64,000 bases of DNA from Mesorhizobium sp. Root102 (GTDB lineage Bacteria > Pseudomonadota > Alphaproteobacteria > Rhizobiales > Rhizobiaceae): NCBI RefSeq assembly GCF_001425625.1, contig NZ_LMCP01000023.1:125428-189427 (forward strand), written 5' to 3'. The notes below the pieces were generated by a model. It was not told the origin of the DNA. It searched no databases and saw nothing but the letters and a program-made list of their open reading frames with translations. The translations under genes were made by a program, and so were the position numbers. This document shows positions 8,698 to 16,902 of the stretch, piece after piece (the first letter of the stretch is position 1; each line of letters starts with the position of its first letter).

Positions 8698-8734
8698 CAT
8701 GTCCCAAAACCGCTGCGCACTTTTGGGCGACATG
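8698..8734. repeat. Short palindromic repeat forming an intercistronic hairpin between gbcA and gbcB
   Basis: The outer arms CATGTC and GACATG enclose CCCAAAA and TTTTGGG, giving a nearly perfect stem with a C+G-rich loop. It fills the gap between the two genes and could stabilise the upstream mRNA or tune the subunit ratio. I recognise this sequence type as a dispersed palindrome common in Mesorhizobium intergenic DNA. Confidence 0.7.
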
Positions 8735-8736
8735 CG

Positions 8737-9984
8737 CTAGGCGACGCTGCGCAGGGTCGGCCGCTCGCCTTCGGCAAGGCGCGGACCGATGAACGACGCG
8801 TACCATTCGACGAACTGGATCACGCCACCCTCATGCAGCTCCGAATAGGGGCCGGGCTCATAGGCGGGCGACAGGATGCCGAAGGCGTTTTCCTCGACGA
8901 TGCGGCGGTCCTGGTCGTTGGTCTCGGTCCAGACATGGGTGAGGTCTTCGATGGTGTAATCGATGCCCTCGACCGCATCCTTGTGCACCAGCCATTTGGT
9001 CGTCACCGCCGTTTCCGTGGCGCTGATCGGCAGCACCCGGAACGTCACCGCGTGGTCGATGAGGATGTGGTTCCAGGTCGTCGGATAGTGATAGTGCATC
9101 AAGGTGCCGATCCGGTCGGCGGAGACGGTGTCGGAAAGGTTCTTCTTGACCGCCAGCTTGCCGGTCATGGTGTAGCTGACGGCATCGCGCAGCAGTGGCG
9201 CGCGGGTGGCGCGATACTGTCCGGCCGGATCGATGCGGAATTTGCTCGGCAGGCCGGCGGCCTCGCATTTGGCCCAATGCGCGACCATCTCGGGGTCGCT
9301 ATCGGCGCCGTTGACGCCGGTCACGGTCGGCGCCTCGGGGAAGGTCTTGCACAGTTCGGGATGATTGGCGGCGCAGTGGTAGCACTCGCGGTTGTTTTCC
9401 CAGACCAGCTTCCAGTTGCCTTTCTCGATGATCGTGCTCTCGAAGGCGATCTTTGCTTCGCGCAACCGGTGCGGCAAAAGATAAGGTTCGATCATCGCCC
9501 GCATCGGCGCGAAATCCGCCGGCTCCTTGGCTAGGCAGATGAAGATGTAGCCGCCGACGTTTTCGCAGGCGACCGGCTTCAGGCCGAACTGGCTCTTGTC
9601 GAAACCGTCGGCCATCTGGCGGGCAAACAGCAGGCGGCCGTCGAGCTCATAGGTCCATTGGTGATAGGGGCAGACGAGCTTTGCCGCCGTACCCTTCTCG
9701 GTGTTGCAGACGCGGCTGCCGCGATGCCGGCAGGAATTGTGGAAGGCGTTGATCTTGCCTTGCTGGTCGCGGACAAGAACGACCGGATAGTCGCCGATCT
9801 GCACTGTGATGTAGCTGCCCGGCTTCGGAAGCTCGCAATCGTGGCCGATGAACAGCCAGTCGCGATACCAGATCAGCTCCATGTCGAGCTTGAAGTAGTC
9901 TGGATCGGTGTAGAACGGCTGCTCTAGCGAAAAGCCTCGCCTGCGGCTGTTTAAGAGCCTCAGCATGTCGTTGCGAATATCCAT
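8737..9984 (-). CDS. gbcA: Glycine betaine monooxygenase oxygenase subunit (Rieske)
   Basis: A 415-residue Rieske non-haem iron oxygenase. Rieske ligands are C85, H87, C105 and H108 (SCRHRGS and CPYHQW); mononuclear iron histidines are H203 and H208 (CYHCAANH). With its reductase it should oxidatively demethylate glycine betaine to dimethylglycine and formaldehyde, in the cytoplasm. An in-frame GTG at 10065 would add 27 residues, but the ATG at 9984 has GAGGA just upstream and starts where family members start. A cobalamin riboswitch lies upstream on the same strand, which is unusual for this pathway. A related betaine (stachydrine, carnitine) as substrate cannot be excluded. Confidence 0.85.
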   Translation of the reverse strand: MDIRNDMLRLLNSRRRGFSLEQPFYTDPDYFKLDMELIWYRDWLFIGHDCELPKPGSYITVQIGDYPVVLVRDQQGKINAFHNSCRHRGSRVCNTEKGTAAKLVCPYHQWTYELDGRLLFARQMADGFDKSQFGLKPVACENVGGYIFICLAKEPADFAPMRAMIEPYLLPHRLREAKIAFESTIIEKGNWKLVWENNRECYHCAANHPELCKTFPEAPTVTGVNGADSDPEMVAHWAKCEAAGLPSKFRIDPAGQYRATRAPLLRDAVSYTMTGKLAVKKNLSDTVSADRIGTLMHYHYPTTWNHILIDHAVTFRVLPISATETAVTTKWLVHKDAVEGIDYTIEDLTHVWTETNDQDRRIVEENAFGILSPAYEPGPYSELHEGGVIQFVEWYASFIGPRLAEGERPTLRSVA

Positions 9985-9998
9985 GTCCTGTCCTCGCT

Positions 9999-10061
9999 TT
10001 AAGGACTGAACTGGTGGTGACGGAGGAAGGATTGGACGCAGGCCGGCGATGCGTCGGACAT
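9999..10061 (-). CDS. Possible 20-codon leader peptide between riboswitch and gbcA
   Basis: A short open frame (MSDASPACVQSFLRHHQFSP) with a good ribosome-binding sequence, AGAGGTGG, about nine bases before its ATG. It ends 14 bases before gbcA. Its position right after the cobalamin riboswitch suggests that the switch could act on this start and affect gbcA through coupling. It has no recognisable family and may be chance. Confidence 0.3.
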   Translation of the reverse strand: MSDASPACVQSFLRHHQFSP

Positions 10062-10109
10062 GCACGATCCACCTCTTGACCGCCCACCGCGATCAGTCGA
10101 GTCTAGAAA

Positions 10110-10290
10110 TCTTGGGCTGGTTTCCGGGCTCTGGAGTTGTCCTTGCGGACCATCGCGACACCTTCCCAGGCAGTTGCCCAGTGGTCTCCCGTTGCGACTT
10201 GAACTCCACCACCGTTGCGGGGGCAGCGCCGGATTCTGACCGGCTTCCCAATTCTCCGCCCCGTCGTCACGAAGTGGCACCTGAGATGGT
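10110..10290 (-). ncRNA. Cobalamin (adenosylcobalamin) riboswitch
   Basis: Read on the minus strand, the segment contains the conserved core of the cobalamin riboswitch in order: GGGAAGCCGG, GAATCCGGCGCTGCCCCCGC followed by AACGGT, the B12-box-like ACCACTGGG, CCTGGGAAGG, a variable hairpin, and the closing AGAGCCCGGAAACCAGCC. The order, spacing and the invariant CTGCCCCCGCAACGGT are diagnostic. The only gene downstream on this strand is the betaine monooxygenase pair, about 130 bases from the switch. I see no T-rich terminator after it, so control at translation is more likely than at transcription. Boundaries are approximate. Confidence 0.92.
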
Positions 10291-10811
10291 ATGATCTAAC
10301 CACGATCGCGGACGCGTCATCGGCATGAAAACGACATCGTATCCATGCGGCGCGACACGCACGCGAAACGTCCCGGTTGGCGATTGCCGCGCTGAAATCC
10401 TATCTCCGCGGCGGCCTTCCTATCTGCAATCTCCTCGAAACCGACCCCTGACCGAGGTCAAAAAAGGTTAACAGTTTCGAAAAGTGACTATTAGCGGTCA
10501 CTAAAATCGAACCGAACGGTTCGTTTCTGTTGACGGTGCGTGCAGGACGGTGTGAACGCTGGGCCTACGAAACAGTTGGTGATATGACTGGCGTCTTTGG
10601 CTAACATATTGATAAATATATAGAAAAAGTATGGTGTAGAAGCCCTTGGCGCAATTTCAAGTGGCGGATTCATGGTCCACACGGAACAACTTCGTGATTG
10701 GAAAAGGCAGACCGGTCCTACCACATCGGGGCTGTCCGAACGACGCGATTTCCTCCCAAGACACGCCGCTATACGGACGGGAAAAATACTAAAAATACTG
10801 GAGTACATAAA
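10291..10811. other. 520-base gene-free region with two palindromes and an A+T-rich tract
   Basis: Divergent regulatory region between the cobalamin riboswitch (minus) and the DUF680 genes (plus). No open frame here has coding character. It contains two inverted repeats at 10483-10523 (listed separately) and a strikingly A+T-rich tract around 10600-10640 that could be a promoter or the edge of inserted DNA. The DUF680 ribosome-binding site (GGAG) is at its right end. Nothing else could be identified. Confidence 0.6.
10483..10523. promoter_or_regulatory. Two adjacent inverted repeats, candidate operators
   Basis: AGTGAC-N8-GTCACT at 10483-10502 and, five bases on, the 16-base CGAACCGAACGGTTCG at 10508-10523 with perfect 7-base arms. 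The second has the look of a TetR-type operator, but no TetR gene is adjacent. They could serve the riboswitch-controlled transcript, the DUF680 genes, or be left from a lost gene. Confidence 0.45.
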
Positions 10812-11012
10812 ATGAAAAAGATCATTCTCACTGCCGCCGCCCTTCTGGCCATTTCCGGCAGCGCCTTCGCTAATGGTAGCGACCACTATGGTTCGAACGC
10901 CCCGGCAGCCACTGCTGTCGACAGCTCGTACACCGCTTCGGTCAAGAAGTCGGAACCGGCTGCTCAGACGCCTGCCCAGGGTAGCGACCGTAACCTCTTC
11001 GGCAACCACTAA
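10812..11012 (+). CDS. DUF680-family small secreted protein, copy 1
   Basis: A 66-residue protein: a Lys-Lys start, a clear signal peptide ending in SGSAFA, then a small Gly/Ser/Ala-rich mature part with SDHYGSN and the terminal QGSDRNLFG. GGAG lies eight bases before the ATG. The DUF680 family is, to my knowledge, nearly confined to Mesorhizobium and has no known function. It is first of three tandem paralogues on the same strand. The mature part, about 45 residues without Cys, is probably unfolded or surface-associated; this is inference. Confidence 0.85.
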   Translation: MKKIILTAAALLAISGSAFANGSDHYGSNAPAATAVDSSYTASVKKSEPAAQTPAQGSDRNLFGNH

Positions 11013-11023
11013 CAGCCGAATCA

Positions 11024-11079
11024 CCAGTTGACGGGGGGTATGCCTGCCGTCCTGGCGAAATCCAGAAATTCAGGAGACT
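11024..11079 (+). repeat. 56-base leader repeat, copy 1, with hairpin and ribosome-binding site
   Basis: Matches the copy at 11296-11351 at 54 of 56 positions and ends in the AGGAG ribosome-binding site of DUF680 copy 2. Within it GACGG-N-GGG and CCTGCCGTC can form a hairpin with a TATG loop. Its identity is higher than that of the flanking coding regions, which suggests recent duplication or conserved regulatory function. Confidence 0.85.
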
Positions 11080-11083
11080 TGAA

Positions 11084-11284
11084 ATGAAGAAGATCATTCT
11101 TGCTACCGCAGCCGTTCTGGCCATTTCCGGCAGCGCCTTCGCCGCTAGCGACAACTATGGTTCGAACGGCGCCAATCAGCCTGCCGCGGCGGTCGACCAG
11201 TCGTACACGGCTTCCACCAAGACATCCGAACCGGTTGCCCAGACGCCCGCTCAGGGCAGCGATCGCAACCTCTTCGGTCGCTAA
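11084..11284 (+). CDS. DUF680-family small secreted protein, copy 2
   Basis: A 66-residue paralogue of the upstream gene with the same signal peptide pattern (VLAISGSAFA), SDNYGSN, and the family's C-terminal QGSDRNLFGR. AGGAG precedes the ATG. It is more like copy 1 than copy 3 and sits 71 bases after copy 1, behind the 56-base leader. Exported; function unknown. Confidence 0.87.
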   Translation: MKKIILATAAVLAISGSAFAASDNYGSNGANQPAAAVDQSYTASTKTSEPVAQTPAQGSDRNLFGR

Positions 11285-11295
11285 CGACCAATTTC

Positions 11296-11351
11296 CCAGT
11301 TGACGGCGGGTATGCCTGCCGTCCTGGCGAAATCTAGAAATTCAGGAGACT
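11296..11351 (+). repeat. 56-base leader repeat, copy 2
   Basis: Second copy of the leader. The hairpin arms here are GACGGCGGG and CCTGCCGTC, fully paired in RNA when one G-U pair is allowed. The two differences from copy 1 are a C in the stem and a T for C before AGAAATTC. It ends in the ribosome-binding site of DUF680 copy 3. Confidence 0.85.
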
Positions 11352-11354
11352 AAA

Positions 11355-11591
11355 ATGAACAAGATCCTTATTGCTGCCGCCGCCGTTCTGGCCATCACCG
11401 GCAGTGCCTTCGCCGGTAGCGACAACTTTGGCTCCAACGGCGCCAACCAGCCTGCCGTCACTTCGGTTGACACCGCGCACACGAGCTCGATCCGCAACAG
11501 CGGTGGCCTCGTCGAGAAGCTGCTCAATTCGTCGGGCGACGTACAGAAGTCCGCCCCTCAGGGCAGCGACCGGAACCTCTTCGGCCGCTAA
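11355..11591 (+). CDS. DUF680-family small secreted protein, copy 3
   Basis: A 78-residue paralogue, longer than its neighbours because of an insert (SGGLVEKLLNSSGDVQ) before the shared C-terminal QGSDRNLFGR. The signal peptide ends in TGSAFA. AGGAG precedes the ATG. Most divergent of the three, so probably the product of the older duplication. Function unknown; exported. Confidence 0.87.
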   Translation: MNKILIAAAAVLAITGSAFAGSDNFGSNGANQPAVTSVDTAHTSSIRNSGGLVEKLLNSSGDVQKSAPQGSDRNLFGR

Positions 11592-11620
11592 CAGCCGAAG
11601 CTGATCTTCAAAAGAAGAGC

Positions 11621-11637
11621 GGCGGGCCAAGCCCGCC
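11621..11637. terminator. Hairpin between convergent DUF680 and agl operons
   Basis: GGCGGGC-CAA-GCCCGCC, a perfect 7-base-pair stem with a 3-base loop. On the minus strand it is followed by a T-rich GCTCTTCTTTT, so it fits an intrinsic terminator for the agl operon (stop at 11662); on the plus strand there is no T tract. Confidence 0.6.
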
Positions 11638-11661
11638 GTACGTCCGAGACGTGGTCCTGCC

Positions 11662-12774
11662 TCAGGCCGCCTTTGCTTCCGGCTTTTGCAGCGCAAAGGA
11701 ATGCCCATCCGTATCGAAGATATGCAGGTCCTCGCCATTGGCGCTCAGCCGCAATGTCGAGCCGCGCTTGACCTCGACATTGCCGGGCAGCTTGGTCACC
11801 AGCGGCAGATCGGCGCGGCCGATGTCGATATAGACCAGCTGGACCTCGCCGAGCTGCTCGACATAATCGACCGTTCCCTCGAACAGATAGTCAGCGCCGC
11901 TGGAGATGATCAGATCCTCCGGCCGCACGCCGAAACTCACCGCGGTACCCTTCGCCGAAGCCGGCGTGGTGATCGGCACGGTTGCCTTGCGGCCGCCGAC
12001 ATGGCTGACGACGGTCGGGTTGCCGGTCTTGTCGATGGTCGCCGGCAGGATGTTCATGGCCGGCGAGCCGATGAACTGGGCAACGAACAGGTTGCCGGGT
12101 TTCTTGTAGAGGTCCATTGGCGTGCCGACCTGTTCGATATGGCCGTCCTTGAGCACCACGATGCGATCGGCCAGCGTCATCGCCTCGACCTGGTCATGGG
12201 TGACGTAGATCATGGTCGTGTTGGGCATCGATTCCTTGAGCTTGGCGATCTCGATGCGGGTGGCGACGCGAAGTGCGGCGTCAAGGTTCGAAAGCGGCTC
12301 GTCGAACAGGAACACTTTCGGATTGCGCACGATGGCACGGCCGATGGCGACGCGCTGTCGCTGGCCGCCCGACATCGCCTTGGGCAGGCGGTCGAGATAT
12401 TTGGTCAGCTGCAGGATTTCCGCCGCCTGGCGTACGCGGCGATCGATCTCGGCCTTGTTTTCCTTGCCGATCTTCATCGAGAACGCCATGTTGTCGTAGA
12501 CGGTCATGTGCGGGTAGAGCGCGTAGGACTGGAACACCATGGCGATGCCCCGCTTCGATGGCGGCACGTCGTTCACCACCTCGCCGGCTATTCTGAGCTC
12601 GCCGGAGGTGATTTCCTCGAGCCCGGCGATCGACCTCAGCAATGTCGACTTGCCGCAGCCAGACGGGCCGACAAAGACGATGAACTCGCCCGACTTTATA
12701 TCGAGGTCGATGCCGTGGAGAATGTTCAGAGTGCCGTAGGACTTCTTCACTTGTCTTAGCGTGACATCGGCCAT
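11662..12774 (-). CDS. aglK: Alpha-glucoside ABC transporter ATP-binding protein
   Basis: A 370-residue ATPase of the MalK/UgpC class: Walker A GPSGCGKST at 36-44, the signature MSGGQRQRV near 134, Walker B VFLFDEP near 155, and a C-terminal MalK-type regulatory (TOBE) domain. It powers uptake of alpha-glucosides such as sucrose, maltose and trehalose. It is last in the aglEFGAK operon, 24 bases after aglA, and is followed by a hairpin. Order and family composition match the Sinorhizobium agl operon. Full length. Confidence 0.93.
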   Translation of the reverse strand: MADVTLRQVKKSYGTLNILHGIDLDIKSGEFIVFVGPSGCGKSTLLRSIAGLEEITSGELRIAGEVVNDVPPSKRGIAMVFQSYALYPHMTVYDNMAFSMKIGKENKAEIDRRVRQAAEILQLTKYLDRLPKAMSGGQRQRVAIGRAIVRNPKVFLFDEPLSNLDAALRVATRIEIAKLKESMPNTTMIYVTHDQVEAMTLADRIVVLKDGHIEQVGTPMDLYKKPGNLFVAQFIGSPAMNILPATIDKTGNPTVVSHVGGRKATVPITTPASAKGTAVSFGVRPEDLIISSGADYLFEGTVDYVEQLGEVQLVYIDIGRADLPLVTKLPGNVEVKRGSTLRLSANGEDLHIFDTDGHSFALQKPEAKAA

Positions 12775-12798
12775 TGGTTTCCTCCCAGTGATTTGAAT

Positions 12799-14463
12799 TC
12801 AGTCGATGCGCCCGAACCAGGCGCCGTAGCCGCCAAGCTGTATGGAGCCGCTGCTCGCCTGCCCCGAAAATCCGTGCCCGGGCAAAGGTTGCAGCGATCG
12901 GTTGCCAAGGTCAACCTCGGTCGGCCTGGCGCCCAGATTGAAGACGCAGACCACCTGCTCGTTGCCGGCGCGGCGCGTGAAGGCGACCGTGTCGCCCTCA
13001 CTTTCGATGAAGGTGATATCGCCCTTGGCCAGCGCCGGATGGGCGCGGCGGAAGCTGAGAAAGCGCCGGTAGTGCTCGAGCAGCGAACTCTCGTCGCCCT
13101 GCTGGACATTGACCGCTTGCGCCAGATGCTTGGCCGGCACCGGCAGCCAGGGTTTTGCCGACGAGAAGCCGCCATTGCTGGCGCTGCCGTCCCACACCAT
13201 CGGCGTGCGGCAGCCGTCGCGGCCTTTGAATTCAGGCCAGAAGCGGATGCCGTAGGGGTCCTGCAGATCCTCGAACCGCAGGTCGGCCTCGCCAAGCCCA
13301 AGCTCTTCGCCCTGATAGATGCAGACCGAACCGCGCAAGGACATCAGCAGCGCCGAGATGACCTTGAGGTAGGCGATCGGGTCGGCCTCATTGGCTGCCC
13401 AACGCGAGGCCGGGCGCATCACGTCATGATTGGAAAAGGCCCAGCACGACCAGCCGTCGCTGGCGACCTTGCCGAAAGATTCCAGCACCGAGCGGACCTT
13501 GGCCGCACTGATCTTTTCCGGCGCCAGAAAATCGAAGGAATAGCACATGTGCACGCGCTTGCCGCCGGCGGTGTAGGCCGCCACCACTTCCAGCCCGCGC
13601 TGCGAATCGCCGACCTCGCCGACCGCGGCGGTTGCCGGATATTCATCGAGCAGGGCGCGGAAGCGTTCGAGGAAGCCGAGGTTCTCCGGACGGCTCTTGT
13701 CGTAGAGATGGTCCTGGTAATTGTAGGGATTGACCGCGGGTGCGGTCTGGTCGTTGCGCTCCTCCGGCGGCAGCGGCGGGTTGTTTTCCAGGCCCTGGCT
13801 GTGGAAGTAGAAATTGATGGTGTCGAGCCGGAAGCCGTCGACGCCGCGCTCCAGCCAGAAACGGGTGACGTCGAGCAACGCGTCCTGGACTTGGCGGTTG
13901 TGGAAGTTGAGGTCGGGCTGCTCGGCCAGGAAATTATGCAGGTAATATTGCTGGCGGCTGGTGTCCCATTGCCAAGCCGAGCCGCCGAAGATCGACAGCC
14001 AGTTGTTGGGCGGCGTGCCGTCCGGCTTGGCGTCTGCCCAGACGTACCAGTCGGCCTTCGGGTTGGTGCGGCTCGACCGGCTTTCCTTGAACCATGGATG
14101 GTTGTCGGCGGTGTGCGACAGCACTTCGTCGATCATCACCTTCAAGCCCAGCCTGTGTGCCTCGGCGGTCAGCGCATCGAAATCGGCCAGCGAGCCGAAC
14201 ATCGGATCGACGTCGCAGTAATCGGACACGTCATAGCCGAAATCCTTCATCGGCGACTTGAAGAACGGCGAAATCCAGATGGCGTCCGCGCCGAGTGCCG
14301 CGATGTAGGGCAGCCGCCCGATGATGCCCTTGAGGTCACCAATGCCGTCGCCGTTCGAGTCCTGGTAGCTGCGCGGATAGATCTGGTAGATCACCGCGCC
14401 TCGCCACCAGTCGCTATCGATGGCGAGATCGGGCTTCGAACTGGCCTTCAAAGCGGATTGCAT
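12799..14463 (-). CDS. aglA: Alpha-glucosidase, GH13
   Basis: A 554-residue cytoplasmic alpha-glucosidase that hydrolyses the imported sugar. GH13 residues are visible: nucleophile D214 in GFRLDTIN, acid/base E283 in VGEVGDS, and the transition-state pair H346-D347 in FSNHD. No signal peptide, consistent with hydrolysis after uptake. It lies four bases after aglG. Length and motifs are complete. Confidence 0.94.
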   Translation of the reverse strand: MQSALKASSKPDLAIDSDWWRGAVIYQIYPRSYQDSNGDGIGDLKGIIGRLPYIAALGADAIWISPFFKSPMKDFGYDVSDYCDVDPMFGSLADFDALTAEAHRLGLKVMIDEVLSHTADNHPWFKESRSSRTNPKADWYVWADAKPDGTPPNNWLSIFGGSAWQWDTSRQQYYLHNFLAEQPDLNFHNRQVQDALLDVTRFWLERGVDGFRLDTINFYFHSQGLENNPPLPPEERNDQTAPAVNPYNYQDHLYDKSRPENLGFLERFRALLDEYPATAAVGEVGDSQRGLEVVAAYTAGGKRVHMCYSFDFLAPEKISAAKVRSVLESFGKVASDGWSCWAFSNHDVMRPASRWAANEADPIAYLKVISALLMSLRGSVCIYQGEELGLGEADLRFEDLQDPYGIRFWPEFKGRDGCRTPMVWDGSASNGGFSSAKPWLPVPAKHLAQAVNVQQGDESSLLEHYRRFLSFRRAHPALAKGDITFIESEGDTVAFTRRAGNEQVVCVFNLGARPTEVDLGNRSLQPLPGHGFSGQASSGSIQLGGYGAWFGRID

Positions 14464-14467
14464 CGTC

Positions 14468-15622
14468 TCAGCCTCCTTTCACCGAGCCGGCAAGCAGCCC
14501 GCGGACAAAATAGCGCTGCAGCGAGAAGAAGACGATCAGCGGCACGATGATGGTCACGAAAGCCGATGTCGTCAGGATCTCCCAGTCGCCGCCGCGTGAG
14601 CCCAACAGGGCGTTGAGCTTGGCGGTCAGCACGATCTGGTCTGCCTCTGTACCCAGGAAAACCATCGCCACCAGCAGATCGTTCCATACCCACAGGAATT
14701 GGAAGATGGCAAACGAGGCCAGCACCGGGAACGACAGCGGCAAGACGATCTTTACGAAGATCTCGAAATCGCTGGCGCCGTCGATGCGCGCCGATTCCAT
14801 GATCTCGCGCGGCAGGCCGGCAATGTAGCTGCGCAGCAGGTAGATGGCGAAGGGCAGGCCGAAGCCGGTATGCGCCAGCCAGATGCCGAGATAGGTCTTC
14901 GACGGCATGCCGAAGAAAGAGCCGACGCCGTTGTAGAGTTTCAAAAGCGGGATCAGCGACATCTGCAGCGGCACCACCAGCAGGCCGATGATGACCGCGA
15001 TCAGCAGTGCCCGGCCGGGAAACCGCATCCAGGCCAGTGCATAGGCGGCAAAGGCGGCGATCAGGATCGGGATGACGGTCGCCGGGATGGTGACGGTCAG
15101 CGAGTTCATGAATGACCGCCCGATGCCTTCCGAAAACAGCACCGTCTTGTAGTTGTCGGTGGTGAATTTCGGTGGCGCCGACGAGGCATAGTAGACGCGT
15201 TGGCCGCGATCGCCTTCGAACGCCTTGGGCGAGGCCATGACGAAGCTGCCATCGGCGTTGAGCAGCAATGTCACGCCGTCTCCGAGATCGGCTGTCGTGC
15301 TGGCGGGATATTGCGTCGGTGCCGCCGATTTGACGCCGAAGGCGCTGATGTTGCGCTTGGCGCCGTCGCCGAAGATGTTGCCCTCAAGGACGAACTTGCC
15401 GTCCTTTTCGACTTGCGTCGAGGCGGCCGGCAGGCGGCCGGCTTCCGTCTGGGTGGAACTGGAGAAGGAATTCCACCAGCCCGAGGCGATGATCTGGTTC
15501 TTGTCGCGCAGCGACGAGACCAGGATACCTAGCGTCGGGATCGTCCAAATCGCGACAAAGACAAGCACGGCAATGTGGACGCCAAAGCGGCTGGCGAAGG
15601 AATTTCCGGTCGCGACGGCCAT
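14468..15622 (-). CDS. aglG: Alpha-glucoside ABC transporter permease
   Basis: A 384-residue inner-membrane permease of the MalG type. One N-terminal membrane segment is followed by an unusually large periplasmic insert (about residues 45-150), then five segments with the permease ATPase-contact loop ESARIDGASDFEIF (EAA motif) near 285. The large periplasmic part is known in AglG and related permeases. It starts one base after the aglF stop, so the two are coupled. Confidence 0.93.
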   Translation of the reverse strand: MAVATGNSFASRFGVHIAVLVFVAIWTIPTLGILVSSLRDKNQIIASGWWNSFSSSTQTEAGRLPAASTQVEKDGKFVLEGNIFGDGAKRNISAFGVKSAAPTQYPASTTADLGDGVTLLLNADGSFVMASPKAFEGDRGQRVYYASSAPPKFTTDNYKTVLFSEGIGRSFMNSLTVTIPATVIPILIAAFAAYALAWMRFPGRALLIAVIIGLLVVPLQMSLIPLLKLYNGVGSFFGMPSKTYLGIWLAHTGFGLPFAIYLLRSYIAGLPREIMESARIDGASDFEIFVKIVLPLSFPVLASFAIFQFLWVWNDLLVAMVFLGTEADQIVLTAKLNALLGSRGGDWEILTTSAFVTIIVPLIVFFSLQRYFVRGLLAGSVKGG

Positions 15623-15623
15623 C

Positions 15624-16637
15624 TCAATGTCCTCCCGTCTCTTTGTTCGCCTGGCGGATGTTCCAGACCATGATCGGAATGACCGCGATCATGATGATGA
15701 TGGCGATGGTGGCGCCACGGCCGAAATCGCCGCCGCCGCGGAACATCCAGTCGAACATCAGATTGGCCAACACCTGGCTGTTCCACTGGCCGTTGGTCAT
15801 GGTCAGCACGATGTCGAACACCTTGAGCACCAGAATGGTGATCGTGGTCCAGACGACGGCGATGGTGCCCCATATCTGCGGCACCATGATCTTCCAGAAG
15901 ATCTGGAACGGATTGGCACCGTCGATGACGGCGGCTTCCAGTGTCTCTTCGGGAATGCCGCGCAGGGCGGAGGATAGGATGACCATGGCAAAGCCGGTCT
16001 GGATCCAGATCAGGATCACCATCAGGAAGAAATTGTTCCAGAACGGCAGCGATATCCAGACCTGCGGCTGGCCGCCGAAATGCTGGATGATGGCGTTGAG
16101 GATGCCGATCTGCGTCTGCCCCTCGCCACGATACTCGTAGATGAATTTCCAGATGACGCTGGCGCCGACGAAGGAGATCGCCAGCGGCAGGAAGATCAGG
16201 CTCTTGGCGATCGTGCCCCACCAGATTTTGTCGGTGAGCACGGCGATGATCAGTCCAAGGAAGGTGCAGGCGGCGGGCACGACCGCCAGCCAGATGATGT
16301 TGTTGAGGATCGAGTTGCGGAACTCGCGGTCGCCGAAGGCCCATTCGTAATTGGCGAAGCCGACGAAATTGATGCCGCCGCGATCGAGGAAGGATAGTCG
16401 CAGCGTCTCGACCACGGGATAGATCAGGTAGATGGTCAGGATGATCATCGCTGGGCCGACAAACAGCCAGGGACGGACCAGCCCCTGCCGGCGCAGATTG
16501 TCGATGGCCGCGGCACCGGCGACGCCGCGCGACGGGAATATCAGGTCGACCAGCTTGTTGGCGCCCCAGAAATAGGCGACGCAACCGCCGACGCCGACGA
16601 TGATGACGAAAATGGCCGAGAAAATCTGAGCCGCCAT
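15624..16637 (-). CDS. aglF: Alpha-glucoside ABC transporter permease
   Basis: A 337-residue MalF-type permease with about six to seven membrane helices and the EAA loop LEAAVIDGANPFQIF near 250. An open frame extends ten codons further upstream, but the ATG at 16637 has a strong GGGGGAGGG just before it. It forms the membrane channel with aglG. A 265-base gap with a stable hairpin separates it from aglE, the usual way of making binding protein in excess of permease. Confidence 0.93.
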   Translation of the reverse strand: MAAQIFSAIFVIIVGVGGCVAYFWGANKLVDLIFPSRGVAGAAAIDNLRRQGLVRPWLFVGPAMIILTIYLIYPVVETLRLSFLDRGGINFVGFANYEWAFGDREFRNSILNNIIWLAVVPAACTFLGLIIAVLTDKIWWGTIAKSLIFLPLAISFVGASVIWKFIYEYRGEGQTQIGILNAIIQHFGGQPQVWISLPFWNNFFLMVILIWIQTGFAMVILSSALRGIPEETLEAAVIDGANPFQIFWKIMVPQIWGTIAVVWTTITILVLKVFDIVLTMTNGQWNSQVLANLMFDWMFRGGGDFGRGATIAIIIMIAVIPIMVWNIRQANKETGGH

Positions 16638-16712
16638 GGGTCCCTCCCCCTGCGCATCATCAGCCAAAGCCGAACGGTCCGGTCGGTGAGATGCGCCGAT
16701 TCAGTTGTTCAG

Positions 16713-16758
16713 AGCGCGATCGCCAGGCAAGACGGGTTTTCCCTTTGCCGATCGCGCT
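16713..16758. repeat. Large stem-loop between aglE and aglF
   Basis: AGCGCGATCG at 16713-16722 pairs with CGATCGCGCT at 16749-16758; partly complementary GGCAAG and CTTTGCC extend the stem. It lies just after aglE in the operon's direction, where a hairpin can protect the 3' end of the binding-protein mRNA or stop most transcripts. The rest of the 265-base gap has no gene. Confidence 0.7.
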
Positions 16759-16902
16759 TCATGCCGGATGTCTGTGTGCTCATGATAGTCGCCGCGGCAC
16801 GGGCCGCCGGTCGGATTCGGGCCTCCAGGGCCCGGATCCAGTCAGGATCGGATAGTCCAAACGTCCAGTCCGAACGATGGGCTGCTTACCTCTGTCGGCC
16901 AC

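Noticed and set aside
12793..14550. 585-codon open frame on the plus strand opposite aglA
   Set aside because: Antisense shadow of a high-G+C gene. Arg/Ala/Gly/His-rich composition and no family pattern, while aglA on the other strand has complete GH13 motifs.
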